Source of the DNA: Haemonchus contortus | Lineage: Eukaryota; Nematoda; Chromadorea; Rhabditida; Trichostrongylidae | Assembly: GCA_000469685.2 (NCBI GenBank) | Contig: LS997566.1 | Coordinates: forward strand, 24,636,432-24,700,431 | DNA length: 64,000 bases | Direction: 5' to 3' | Part shown: positions 23,901 to 34,889 of the stretch, piece by piece | How the letters are laid out: each line of letters opens with the position of its first letter | Position numbering within the stretch: position 1 is the stretch's first letter | Position numbers and translations under genes: made by a program | Notes under the pieces: model-generated | What the model was told of the DNA's origin: nothing | Database searches by the model: none | What the model saw: the letters and a program-made list of their open reading frames with translations, nothing else

Positions 23901-26900
23901 TCAGCTTCACGTGGTGATGGAGATCTTTCAAGAGAGACAAGCGGAAACAAAGTATAAACTTCCAGTTGAGGAACAGGACGTGGAAAGTGGGAAATACTTG
24001 ACAGGCTTGTCAATGTTCATCGATTGGACACAGTAATATGCATATAAGAATGCAAATGCGAGAAACACGACCCCCAATTCCAGAATTCAGAGGCCGTTCC
24101 AGAAACACGTGGAGAAGAAGGTCTGACAACGACCTCAAAGTCAGGAATGTTTCCAGGGACGAAGGAGGAGGCACTGTACAGGATCGGGAACAGTGAAAAG
24201 ACTTCATCGCCCGATATGCCCTGCGGCATGGGAGGAACTAAGTCTAAGTAATGACCTCCAAACAGGAAGATGTAATTCCCGAAGTGAGAAAAGGCCTCTC
24301 CATGTCAAGTGTCTCGCTAGGGATCAGTTGACAGCTAGTCTTCCTGTTTTCTCCGCATGTGAGACTGAAGCACCAATATTAGCCCATCATTGAGTACGTT
24401 GAAGATGTAGTGATAATCCGAATCCTCTTCAGAAAACCTTCCTTCACGCCACATCGGGCCGTCGTCACCTGGTTGAACGGAAGCTGACATAGGCATGCTG
24501 AGAGCAAAGCAAGAGAGCAATGAGCATGTGCACGAGCCGGGTGGATCTCAAGGACCCCGCGTTCAGCTTATGAGATTACTATGAATAACGTTTCAACACC
24601 ACAGCGCCATAGGAGGCAAAAACCAACATCCGAAGGTGCTGCGAGTTCCTTCTTTGTATCTTCGACAAGGTTAGCATTGAACATAACAGAGTCCTCTTTT
24701 GAGCTCAGTTTTAAGATGATGGTCAGTCAGTAAACATTCTTGGAATTGGCCTCAGAAAACTGATAGGTTCCTGCAGCTTTACGGCAGGCAAGGCACAAGA
24801 AAGGATTGTACAATTGCCCTCAAAGAAGAAGAAGGGATTACGGACAATTGGATTAGATCTAGCCGCGAAAGCGTTGCTCATGAGGGCCACAGGAAGACAA
24901 AGAGAGAAGATGACATTTAGCTATACGAGCGAAGAAATACGTAGCCACTACAAAGTGCCGTAGTTGAATGATAGCCCGTGGGCTACATAAAGTTGACAAA
25001 CGTAAAAATGATGGCATTCAAAGTGAAGTGCGACCTGAATCCACGATACACTCCTCGGCAAGGAAGGCTCGATGATGATCCGAGGGATTCAGAAGAAATT
25101 TCAATAAAGAGTATTGGCCCTAACTAGTAAACTTATGTCGTCTATACTGCAAAGAGAGCCGGTATGCATAAAATAGCACAAATTGGCATATTTGAGATCC
25201 ACCTTAGCACTGACGGAACATAGCAGAGGCTACAAGAAAAGAGAAACTGACGACGATTCAAAGGATCAGTTTGAGGCTTGGAAGCACGTTTTATTGTAGC
25301 AAGGGAGTTGAGAATAATTTTGTTCCCGCTGCCCTGGTGCACCTGCACAATAGCCTTGTACGTATGTCAAGCGTATACAATCCAGCCTGGTACACGGAAG
25401 GAAGGTAAGACTCGGTTTTTCGGGATTTTTGGTCCATGACGGTTCCTCATCGTTATTGCAGAAGCTACGCAATGGAACACTACCCCACTCACTACATATG
25501 AAGTCTTATTAATATTATCATTCTTGAGGTAATTTCGATTTTTTGGAAACAAACTTTTTTAACGCTTATTCGAGAAACTTTCTAGAAGGTAAAAACGCTT
25601 TTCTATTCGATAAAAAATGAACGAATTCCATTGGCTGCTTTCATAATGTCGGAATTAGTTTGTAAATACGTGGGGTGTCAAGTAGAGTTTCGGCCTACTT
25701 TATTTTATTTTTTACTTCTGTCTTAGTCGATAAGAAATTGGTGTTTCCCATGATATAGGTAAGACATAAGGTGACTTATTACAAGCATATGTGAACATTG
25801 GTCCACAACTTTTCGTTCCAGCAATTTATTACTGCAAGGTGAGCCGGCCAGTAGGCATGGATGGCCATTTTTCGACGGCATTACCGAAGCCGATCCTCAT
25901 CTAACCCATGTAGTAACATACTAGAATACCAGTTCGTCCATGGAAATAGTTGAAGAGAATATCGAAAAACTCATTTATAAACTGAATAGCGGCTGTTGAT
26001 AAAAATCGAAATGTTTACGATTATTTAACTCACCAACGATTATGGTAAATACCGGATGATCCTGCTTAAACGAGGCCCAAAACTAATCGTCATCGAAAAA
26101 GGCCACGACACCAACTTGTTGGGGCAAAAAAGGTCAGATATGGCTTTTAAGGGCCTTCGAAGAGCCAGGATGTTAACTTGAACCCCTGCTTATTAGAATT
26201 TCATGGAGCCGTCGAAAAACCTCTCCAACGTTAGCGAGTAATGGAGATAATGCTGATGAGACCAGATCGCTTAGAGTTTTGGCGAATCACAATCAGCGGA
26301 AGTTATCGAAGCCTGGCTTCGGCTTCGAATGGTTCATCCACTGTATAGCCCCGGTCTCGCGACAGTTGGATCCTACTTATTTCAACCTTCCAGTGGGTAA
26401 ACTTCTACTGAAGGCAAGGATATCGAATCCTACGTGGTCCAGTTTTTCGCCCAGAAAAACCGGAAGTCCTGCGATGGGCGTGCTGTGAAATTACCGCGAG
26501 GAAGGTAAAAGATAACCGAATAAGGCTGGACGTAGGTTATTGATTGAGGTTCGTTCATAAGGCGAAAATTTTGTTCTGTGAAACGCTTAGAAATCGAAAT
26601 TACTTTTCAAACGACCGAACAGTATGACGGAAGTGAGGTTCGTGTGTGGCTGTTCCTCTTATTTCGCTGTTCATTTACCAGTCTAACAGAAGAAGAATAC
26701 TTTGAGAGGAACAGAATACGTTGACGTTAAGGAGAACAAGGTTCGCTAATGGGCAGTGGGATATTTGAGAAAATGAAACACCTCGAAAAAATCTTCAAAC
26801 AAACAAGAAAGAGAGCCAGGAGCAGTTTCTTCTCTAGCAGCCGGCCACTCAGAACAAAGAACAAAAGGAGTGAGCGGAACAGAAGCCTGCAACACCGCTC

Positions 26901-28990
26901 GTTGATGATATGTATCTATCTGTTTACAAACGAAAAAACTGTAGAAACACCTGCGGGTATGAAATTTACCCAGTAAGGCAAATGAACATCTCCCAATGAA
27001 CGTTTTTTATTTGCTCATGGGGTTCATCAATCTTCAGTATACATATCAATGGTAACGATGTCATTCCAAGGAAACGATGGAGTGTACTGCCAAGACCCCC
27101 AAAAGGCCACCCAAGCGACTTCACACAGTGGCTCGGGGCTTCAGAACATTGCACTTCTGAAATCGTACCGTATCAAGACGTATCGAATAAAAATGGCACG
27201 AAACCCAGTCAGAGGAATGCTCGACTCAGAAATTTTTTTCCATTTCCAGACAATGCTTAAGAATAGCGCATTCAAATCTCGTGATAAGATTCACCCGTGG
27301 GTACATCGGGTCTGAATAGTATTACCTCAAGTGCACGCACTGCTTTGTCACGCAAATTCTTCACGGTGGAGATTAATTGAAGGAAGCCAGTCAATGGTAC
27401 TGAAGGGTGTGTGCCAGAACTGGGATCGCTATAAATCTTATGGAAGGGCAATAACAACGCTTCAAAATTCCCCCTATTATTGCCTCTACTCTCAAAGAAC
27501 TTGAAAATATTGCTGAAGTGAAAGGAACCAAGGATCATGACAAAGGACAAAGCATAGAAAGAGACTAATCGAGATGGCACCGTTATGACAAACTCTTACT
27601 TCATCCCTTGAGAAAAATCAAGGGAAACGCCTCTCAAACACTTCTTTGCCCAATTGAGGCTCAAAAACGGGGATGGAGGATGATGAGGCAAATGTCATTG
27701 TGACGTGCCGACATGATGATCGTGAAGTGTGCATGGATCTCAGCAGAAACCTACGCAGGGTCTTCACTTAACAACGAATACAATTATGCGGCGATGGACA
27801 GACGCCTCTCAATCACGGCCCACTCTTTCTACGGCAGTATGCTAGGCGTGGCTAATATTTCACTCTGGGAAGCATTTCTGCGCGATAACTTCCCCGATCA
27901 CAATCTTTGTACTTTATGTAGTACATGACATCTAGGTATGGTATCTTCTCCCGAACGAACGAGCTCTCACTGCACTCAATCGTGCGCTATGAAGGGGAAG
28001 GTTTGAATTCCCAGTGGAAGGATATGACAGTCGCCGAAGAGCCACTGTCGTTGGCAGCGGGAATTCGGGGAGAAGTTCCGCCACTATGGAATCTTCATCT
28101 CACAAGACCCCCATAGAAGTCCCTTACGGTTCGAGTTATTGAGAGCTCCAGAATGTGATCTGGAGTTGTACACGTTGTTTGCTATGGTACGACAGGAAGG
28201 CATATGAGGGTCAAAAGGTCTGATTCAGATGAATTCTATGATAGCAAGGGAATCATTGTTGATTTCCCGGATGCTAAAGGTGGGATACGTAACCTACATG
28301 ACGTTAGAACATGAAGCAAAGCTCATTCGACGTTCAACTCGTGTACTCTATCGCATTTTGGGACATCACGCAAACACGCAGTTCTATAAAGGGCATAACT
28401 CAGAGGATTAGTGATGCCCGGATAGTTAGACAAAGTACACAGATAAAGCAATAACAACGTCGCTACTACTACTTCTGGGACTACAACACATTCAACTTCT
28501 ACCGGGGATTCGTTGGTGCGTTTGATGCTTGTTTAGGCTCCATGGGAAGGGTACTACGACCAGCTATGAGTTGTGAAAACTTTGAGAGGTTCTCATTGCC
28601 TGGCAGCGTCTTTCCCCCTATTTTCTCGTCATTGAGTTTCCTCCGTTATGCTGCGAGACTGAAAAGGTTCCTAAATTACGTAAAGGGGAACCAGAAGAAG
28701 TATGGACCAATGGAAGCACTCCGAATTGTGTTCTTTCGACCATGTCACCCATGCAGGGTTGTTTGATTGATATCAGACTTCTAAAAAAGGCATAGCAATA
28801 GATGACCGACTCTTACTTTAGTCGGCTGCGGGCCATGAAGTAATGGATCGACCGCAGATACTTTACTGCACCGACATTGAGAAGATGATAGAAACATCAT
28901 ACGAAGACAACGGTTTTCGTTAATCTAGACGGTAGTAGTGCTTGAAGGCGAATACGAAGTGCAGGTATGTGCTCTAACTGGGCAACGACG
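21000..28990. other. Long interval without a recognised gene
   Basis: No exon chain could be built on either strand. Isolated signal-peptide-like starts occur on the minus strand (about 22078 and 24526), each with a possible donor but no convincing partner exon. At 23845-23890 there is a short stretch resembling the 5' leader of the LINE at the right edge of the window. Exons of an unrecognised gene could still be present. Confidence 0.45.
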
Positions 28991-29084
28991 AGATGGTGCA
29001 TTTTCACAAGGTGCTCAGGAGGTGCATTGCATTGAAGTGGGGGACGGAATATTCACCCAATCCTGGATGCAGCGTCAAACTGCG

Positions 29085-29220
29085 CGGCGAATTTCAAGGT
29101 GATTTAAACGACTCTGGCGCGTGTCATAGGGACACAAATTCGAAGTGGGGTAGATAAGTAGCATCGGACGGCCCCAATCCAATCTACTTAAACATGTGCC
29201 CCAATGATAATGTACCCATA
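29085..29220. repeat. Diverged copy of the fold-back repeat
   Basis: Contains CTGCGCGGCGAATTTCAAGG, then TCATAGGGACACAAATTCGA, and after a spacer AATCTACTTAAACATGTGCC. These are the same blocks and order as around the centre of the inverted repeat at 48.7-49.0 kb. Confidence 0.5.
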
Positions 29221-29594
29221 CCCCATCGAAAGGTGTGCTGTACCCGAGCTGCATACGAAGATTATGGCGTTAATGTTGCCAACCAGATCCACAGTAAACG
29301 ACGCAACTCTGGTGTCGCGTTGTCATAGGGAACTCGACATGCCTCCTCTGGCCACCAAGCTCAAATGTGAGTATCCAGATACTCTGATATAGTACCACAT
29401 ACCACGCACGAAGTTTTAGAGGATGTTTCAACACCCCCTTCATTCACAATTCTGTATTCCAAACTGCCACGATTCGGTGTCGACGTTACGGTACTTTCAT
29501 GTGTTCTGCAGCTCTTCAAGTAATCCGTTAGTCAGTGAGAGGGTTTTACCAGCCGGCATGTACAGCGAGTTAATCCACTGTAGATAGAATAGAA

Positions 29595-29858
29595 CTACCC
29601 AGTGTAGCAGGTCCTATTATTACTCCAATTGAGCATTGTGCCACCTTTGCCGGGGTTCAACTGTCCGCGGAAAAATGGTTCATTCAATGCATTGCGGATC
29701 GGAACCCTCTCATGAACGTCATCTTGAGGCCTCAATGAAATCTCTTTGATCTCCGTTGCTCTTGTGCTCTCTCCCACTCCACTTCTAGAAGTGGCTCTGG
29801 CAAAAAGGTACTGAGACTTGATGATGGCGAAGAGAGTTCCGAAGGCAATTATTCTCAT
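29595..29858 (-). CDS. Possible first exon of a secreted peptide
   Basis: ATG-started frame of 88 residues (87 from the second ATG) with a signal-peptide-like N-terminus (MMRIIAFGTLFAIIKSQYLF), followed by a polar stretch ending NWSNNRTCYTG with two N-glycosylation sequons. The 3' end runs into CACTGG/GTAGTT, a possible donor, so it may be an exon. No family is recognised and no partner exon was found; it could be a chance frame. Confidence 0.3.
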   Translation of the reverse strand: MRIIAFGTLFAIIKSQYLFARATSRSGVGESTRATEIKEISLRPQDDVHERVPIRNALNEPFFRGQLNPGKGGTMLNWSNNRTCYTG

Positions 29859-30015
29859 CATCTCGGAGACTAGGTTAATTGCTCTTCATATTTCTTTTTT
29901 TTTCGGAATATCTGTGAACTAATCCCCCATCGATCGTTTTTGTTGCTCAAAAGCTTCGTACTGTATTGATTAGGAGATGCTCAATTTCACAAAAAATCAG
30001 AAATTATTGGCCACT

Positions 30016-30330
30016 ATCATGAGCCAGGGCGGAAGTGGTGTAGAGGCAAGTGGCACACTTCACACACGCATGGTCAGGGGTTCGTATCTCGGATCGATAT
30101 CCACCTAGGCCAACCGAGCTTTCCATCCCTCCGGGGTCGTGAATTGGTACCAGACTCGTCTGGGAGGATAAAAGCACTGACTCATACATCGGCTGGCCAC
30201 CGCATGTCATCGTATAGGCCACATACGCATTCAACCCGACACTACGATTCTGAATGGAAATCGACTGCAGGGGCGCATCCCTTAGCCAATACCGATCAAC
30301 GCTAGACTTTTTCCCTTATATATTCATTTA
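30016..30330 (+). mobile_element. tRNA-derived SINE, full length
   Basis: Reference copy. The head GTGGTGTAGAGGCAAGTGG (A box) is followed by AGGGGTTCGTATCTCGG (B box), the body (GGTACCAGACTCGTCTGGGA), and a 3' part ending near GATCAACGCTAGAC. It directly adjoins the Tc1/mariner-type element at 30335. Confidence 0.85.
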
Positions 30331-30334
30331 TATA

Positions 30335-30904
30335 CAGGAGTGCCCAAAAAAAGAGACACCATGCATGGGGCCTAATCCAGGGCGGAATACGTCGCACCGA
30401 TTGAAGCAGCAGAAGAATGTGATTGAGTAAATTGTACTGAGAATGTTGCTCGATGAAAGGAAGCAGGAACTCGTGTGGTTCCTATATCGGCATCAAAATA
30501 TGAAGCCGTCTGCCATTACGGACGCGCTCAAGACGACTTATGGGATATCGGTCGGCAACAAGCAGATTCGCAACTTTCTCAATCGAGTCGCTCACGGACA
30601 GATTTCTGGACACCGTCGCTTAGGATCTGGAAGACCGCTGACTTCCTGTAGCCCCGACAACTCCGCAATGGTCCACGACGTCGTGGGGACGAGCCGATCT
30701 CGCCGACCTCAGACGACATCAAATTTGCGTGGCAAAAACTTCCGATTTCGTCCGTGCGGAAGGCCACTGAAGAATTACGTGATCGAGAACAATGTGTTCT
30801 TGATTTTGTGGGTGGTAGTATTCAGTCAGGGTTTAACAAAGTTTGATTACATCGGTGGTACAAGCCGAGCAGTGAAAGTGTTTCTTTTTTTTTGGGCACC
30901 CCTG
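30335..30904 (+). mobile_element. Tc1/mariner-type element, internally deleted
   Basis: 570 bp between TA dinucleotides, with inverted ends CAGGAGTGCCCAAAAAAAGA and (reverse) CAGGGGTGCCCAAAAAAAAA. It keeps both ends of a transposase gene but lacks the catalytic centre, so it can move only with help from an intact relative. Confidence 0.85.
30443..30862 (+). pseudogene. Transposase remnant (N- and C-terminal pieces)
   Basis: The N-terminal piece shows a helix-turn-helix: KQELVWFLYRHQNMKPSAIT, then YGISVGNKQIRNFLNRV, followed by a basic GRPL linker. After about 85 codons a different frame carries a typical C-terminus: IKFAWQKLPISSVRKATEEL, then GSIQSGFNKV and a stop. The DDE catalytic region between them is missing, and a frameshift separates the two parts. 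Confidence 0.7.
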
Positions 30905-31009
30905 TATAATCAGTTACACTCGAAATTTATTACTCAACGGTATCTGCGTTGCTTTGTATGTAGAAACTCTCATGGAAAGATAGCTTGTGAAAGATTCAAA
31001 TAAAGGACA

Positions 31010-32610
31010 TCTGAAGAAGAGTTAGGAACCATTAGAATGACTTGGCGATCTGTTGTGAACAACTGCTCACCAAACAAAATGAAACCTTTTCAAATTTGAA
31101 CGACCTCCCATTGAAAACGAATGTTAGCAATAGAGAAGTCATCAATGAGGTGTAAAAAGTCTAAAAGTTCGGTGTTTACGGAGAACGATAAGAAGCTAGT
31201 TCATTAGAGTCCTACATTCAAAACGAGGGAATACTTAAGGTCCATTTCCATAAAAATAAGGGCAAGATCTTTGATAGCATAGTTGGCACCCTATGTCGCA
31301 TAATTTGTTGACTTCCTTTTATTAGCTAGTAGTTAGTTAGTTTACTGCTTTGTTTACTGCTATGTACTTTCGATAGAATCGGTTTCTCCCCGGCGTTCGA
31401 GAAGTTTAAGAGATGAATAATAAGACAAAGTGGTTAGAAATAGAAAGTGTCTGGTCAGCTTTTAGCTCCAATCCAACGATTAACCGATTTCCTCCTCAAC
31501 CGCGATTATTACAGGGTCTATCTTCTCCTACAGCTAGGATATGCCCATCTGGTGAATTACGAATATTTGTGACTGTTGTTAGGTATTTTTCACTTTGTTT
31601 TCCTATCACTTCCACTTTATTGCAAACTGACGATCGTGAGTCGTCTCAAGGGTGATTTGTAGCATTAGCTTACGAGCAAGAACTTTGAAGTCAAGAGAAG
31701 CAGAGTTAACATCGAACTTATCACAAATTGAACTGTGATTGACTAGCCATGAACTAATGAGGGGAAGATCACGAAGAAAAGCAGAAATGGGAGGAAAAAG
31801 CGGTGAGCTCCTGAAGTTTTTATTAGGGAACCACGTTGCCGACCAGTTGCATCACCACTGGACTGCGTCACCTGACCACAAGACCTACAAATGTACTTTG
31901 AAGAATTAAAAGCAATTGGGCCTCTCATCACAAGAGCGGAAATAGTTAGCTTTTCAATTAATTCACCGGCAAAGATTATAGCTATGTGTCTCGCTATGCC
32001 CAGGTTGAAGGACTGTCAAAGGATGCGAATTGTACGCGGAAATGTTGCACAACTATTCTGTTGTCCAATAAGGAATATAGCGAACCAATGGCTTGGTTAT
32101 TTTCGACTTTTGAAGGAAGTAATGTTGTGAGAGAATGCGTTTTGCTGGCGCTCACTTGGATGGAGGGGAGGTGGTGGCGGGAAAAGACCGTCACTCTGGC
32201 AGTTGTGGTTTCTTTCACTGTCGGAGGAGTGTTTCACAAATTTTCTCGGAGTATATTAGAGGCTATCGACCTTCCCCTCATAGCGAAAAATCGTTTTTAT
32301 CTAAGATTGACCCCAGTAAAATCAAATACTTCTCGAAAAGTTCTTTCAGTTGCTCCGCTCCATAATAGGCATCTTTTAGAACTCGGGTACTCCTAAAGCT
32401 CGAATCCAAACCATCAATCTTTACTGGAGGGAAGAAATCGGACGCAGGCAATTGCACTGATTGATGCGTTTTTAATGAGCTCCCATCCTCGTGTGGTAAA
32501 CTTGGCTCGCGCTATATGAGGATGTGCATTGTACTGCAGAAGTATGACTTCGGGAAGGGAATATCGTGAAAAGCATTGCTGCAATGATCGAAAATTTCAG
32601 CAGGGAATAG
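31010..32610. other. No gene recognised
   Basis: Includes an open plus-strand frame of 136 codons (31986-32396) without recognisable domains, splice context or compositional support. I see nothing else. Confidence 0.45.
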
Positions 32611-32614
32611 TTTC

Positions 32615-32631
32615 ATTGTTGTTGTTGTTGC

Positions 32632-32725
<94 letters not shown>

Positions 32726-32726
32726 A
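32615..32726 (+). repeat. (GTT)n microsatellite, about 37 units
   Basis: About 112 bp of GTT/TTG repeats with one CTG interruption near its left end. It creates an artificial poly-leucine frame. No acceptor or coding context supports translation. Confidence 0.95.
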
Positions 32727-33195
32727 GGTAATCTTACCCCTTCCAACCCACTTATTCGTGTCTCCCAGATTCAATCTCAAAACTTGAAGAAGACTCAACA
32801 CTGTTCATGCATTTCTCATGAGATTATTGAAAATTCCAGAAAAGTAGTAAGACCATTACCATCTGGAGCGAGTATTGTTGCGGGAATTTTCCGCGGAAGT
32901 GTAAACTCAACTCGAGTCTCGAGAGTATGAACAAACCTACCCGGATAGGTCCAACCAAAGCTCCAACTCACTTCTTCCAACTTTCTTACGGTATTTATGA
33001 TCGAGACACGAAATCGTTAGCCTCCCATAAACCTATGGAATGATGAGTTCTGCAAAGGAGCAACGTTCAGTGTAATCCCATCCTCGACGCCCAAGTGTTC
33101 GATGATGGGGTTTACACTGAGTGGTGCCCCACTGTGCAGTTCCCATGACCATGAGCATTCAACTATGTATTAGCTTTTACTATTGATGTATTCCA

Positions 33196-33240
33196 ATGTA
33201 TGGCCAGAGGTGGTGTAGAGGCAAGTGCTAGTGCGCACTG
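33196..33240 (+). mobile_element. SINE head fragment
   Basis: Matches the SINE A-box head (CAGAGGTGGTGTAGAGGCAAGTG), then diverges after about 45 bases. Confidence 0.6.
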
Positions 33241-33317
33241 CTTATCTACGATAGAAGATGCTCATAGGAGAAATTGAAAAAGTTAAGATGACTTTTCATT
33301 CTGTAACCCCAAAAAGG

Positions 33318-33602
33318 TGTGAGAGGGTGGAAGAGGTGTGGGGCCGAGTGGCGCCCTATCACACACGCATGACCGCGGGTTCGGATCCCGGATAGATATC
33401 CGCCTAGGCCAACCATAATTTCCATATCTCGGAATCGGTTAATTGGTACCAGACTCGTCTGGGAGGATAATAGCATTGACTTGTACATCGGGTGAACATC
33501 CCAAGTCATTGTATTAGCCCCACCGCTACGATTTCGAATGGAAATCTAGTGCGTGGGCGCGTCCCCAGAGGGATTGATGCGCGCCTAGAGGCTTTATCCC
33601 TC
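33318..33602 (+). mobile_element. tRNA-derived SINE, full length
   Basis: This copy shows its tRNA origin best: GGGCCGAGTGGCG as A box and CGGGTTCGGATCCCGG as B box, as in leucine or serine tRNAs. The family body with GGTACCAGACTCGTCTGGGA follows. Confidence 0.85.
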
Positions 33603-34068
33603 TGAGACTTTAATATTGGAATGTATGATTTACGGGAGCCATATAGGAAAAGGCGATTTTTGGAAGTCGGAAGCGAGCCGACGGGAGTTTCGTTCCCGTA
33701 CACTTGAAGCTTTAATGGTTCGATCAAACCCGAACAGCCTGTTTAGCATTTGAGTTCTTGCTGTGGAAGCACAACATAACCCTATACTTGTGCAACGGTC
33801 CACCATCACACTCCCAACTGGAACTGGGTGCTTTGTCTTCAAATGTCCCGCAACGCACACTTTCCCCTTCGATAACTCGTGGGACAAGAATTTTAATGGG
33901 GTTCTAACTCCTTTGTGTCGTATCATACACCTAGCACATCAATAAGGCTCTGTCAAGGCGCTCAAAAATTTGTGAGTTACGGCAAGATAAAGGTGTCGCC
34001 TTCAATCAGAGCTTCCAGGAAGCTTTAACATTCATGCAAGTTTAAGAGATTCAAGGTGTGCCAGTTAG

Positions 34069-34880
34069 GTGCGTACAAAGATTTGGAAGAAACACGAGGT
34101 GCAAGAAATGGCTCGGGTCGAAACTCATCGCGAAATCTCGACGCTGAGGGACCAACATGTCCGTAAACGCTGTTCGAAGTCTATTGAAAAAGGTCTATTC
34201 GGACGTCGTCCAGTAAAAAAGCCGCTGGTTTCTGCCAAGGCACACATTCTTCTTGACTGGGCTTATGCTCACAAGAACCGGATAGTTCAGAGTGGCGTAA
34301 GGCCATCTAGAGTGACAATTTGAAGATTCTGCTGTTCGGGAGGGATAAATTAAGCTCGTGCGACGTCCAATCGGTACTAGATATGCATGTTACCAGCTGA
34401 TCGTGAGGTGATGGGGGTACGGTGATGATTCACGGCAGCTTTTCTGGCACAGGAATTGGTCCCGGCACCGAGGGTAAGATGGATTCCAAGATGTACCCCA
34501 ACATTATGGAAGTTGTTATCTGGCCGCTTATTCGCAGTACTGGCCCAGGTATCTTAATTTTACAGCACGACCATGACCCGAAGCAGAAATCGAAGTTGTT
34601 CACTTTCCCGTGCTACCGTGGGCGTCGCAATCTCCAAATCTGAGTTCTATTGTAGATTATTTTGAGTGCCAACTTAAAATCTTCCGAGCTCGCAAGGAGA
34701 AGGACGAGCTTTTCAATCGAAGACCGCATAGAGAACACTTCTCAGATGGAAATCGACAAGCTCATTGAGTCCATGTCACGGCGATTCGAACGGTCATTGT
34801 CTCCAAAGGCTATGCTACAAAGCATTGATGCCATACCTGTTATATTTGCTCTTGTGCAAGTTATTGCGTTGAGGAATTGA
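34069..34880 (+). pseudogene. Tc1-family transposase, decayed
   Basis: Successive frames read GLFGRRPVKKPLVSAKAHIL, then MIHGSFSGTGIGP and KMDSKMYPNIM, then QHDHDPKQKSK. These are the Tc1 blocks (GRRPVKKP, VMVWGCFS..GVGPL, DQxxY, QQDNDPKHTSK) in the right order. The C-terminal MSRRFERSL is also visible. Frameshifts and stops break it, and the catalytic spacing cannot be read through. Confidence 0.72.
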
Positions 34881-34889
34881 AATTAACTA

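Noticed and set aside
32529..32930. 133-codon frame with a long poly-leucine run
   Set aside because: It is the GTT microsatellite read in one frame; there is no splice or domain support.
33318..33400. tRNA gene
   Set aside because: A and B boxes are present but the sequence continues as the SINE body and no cloverleaf closes.
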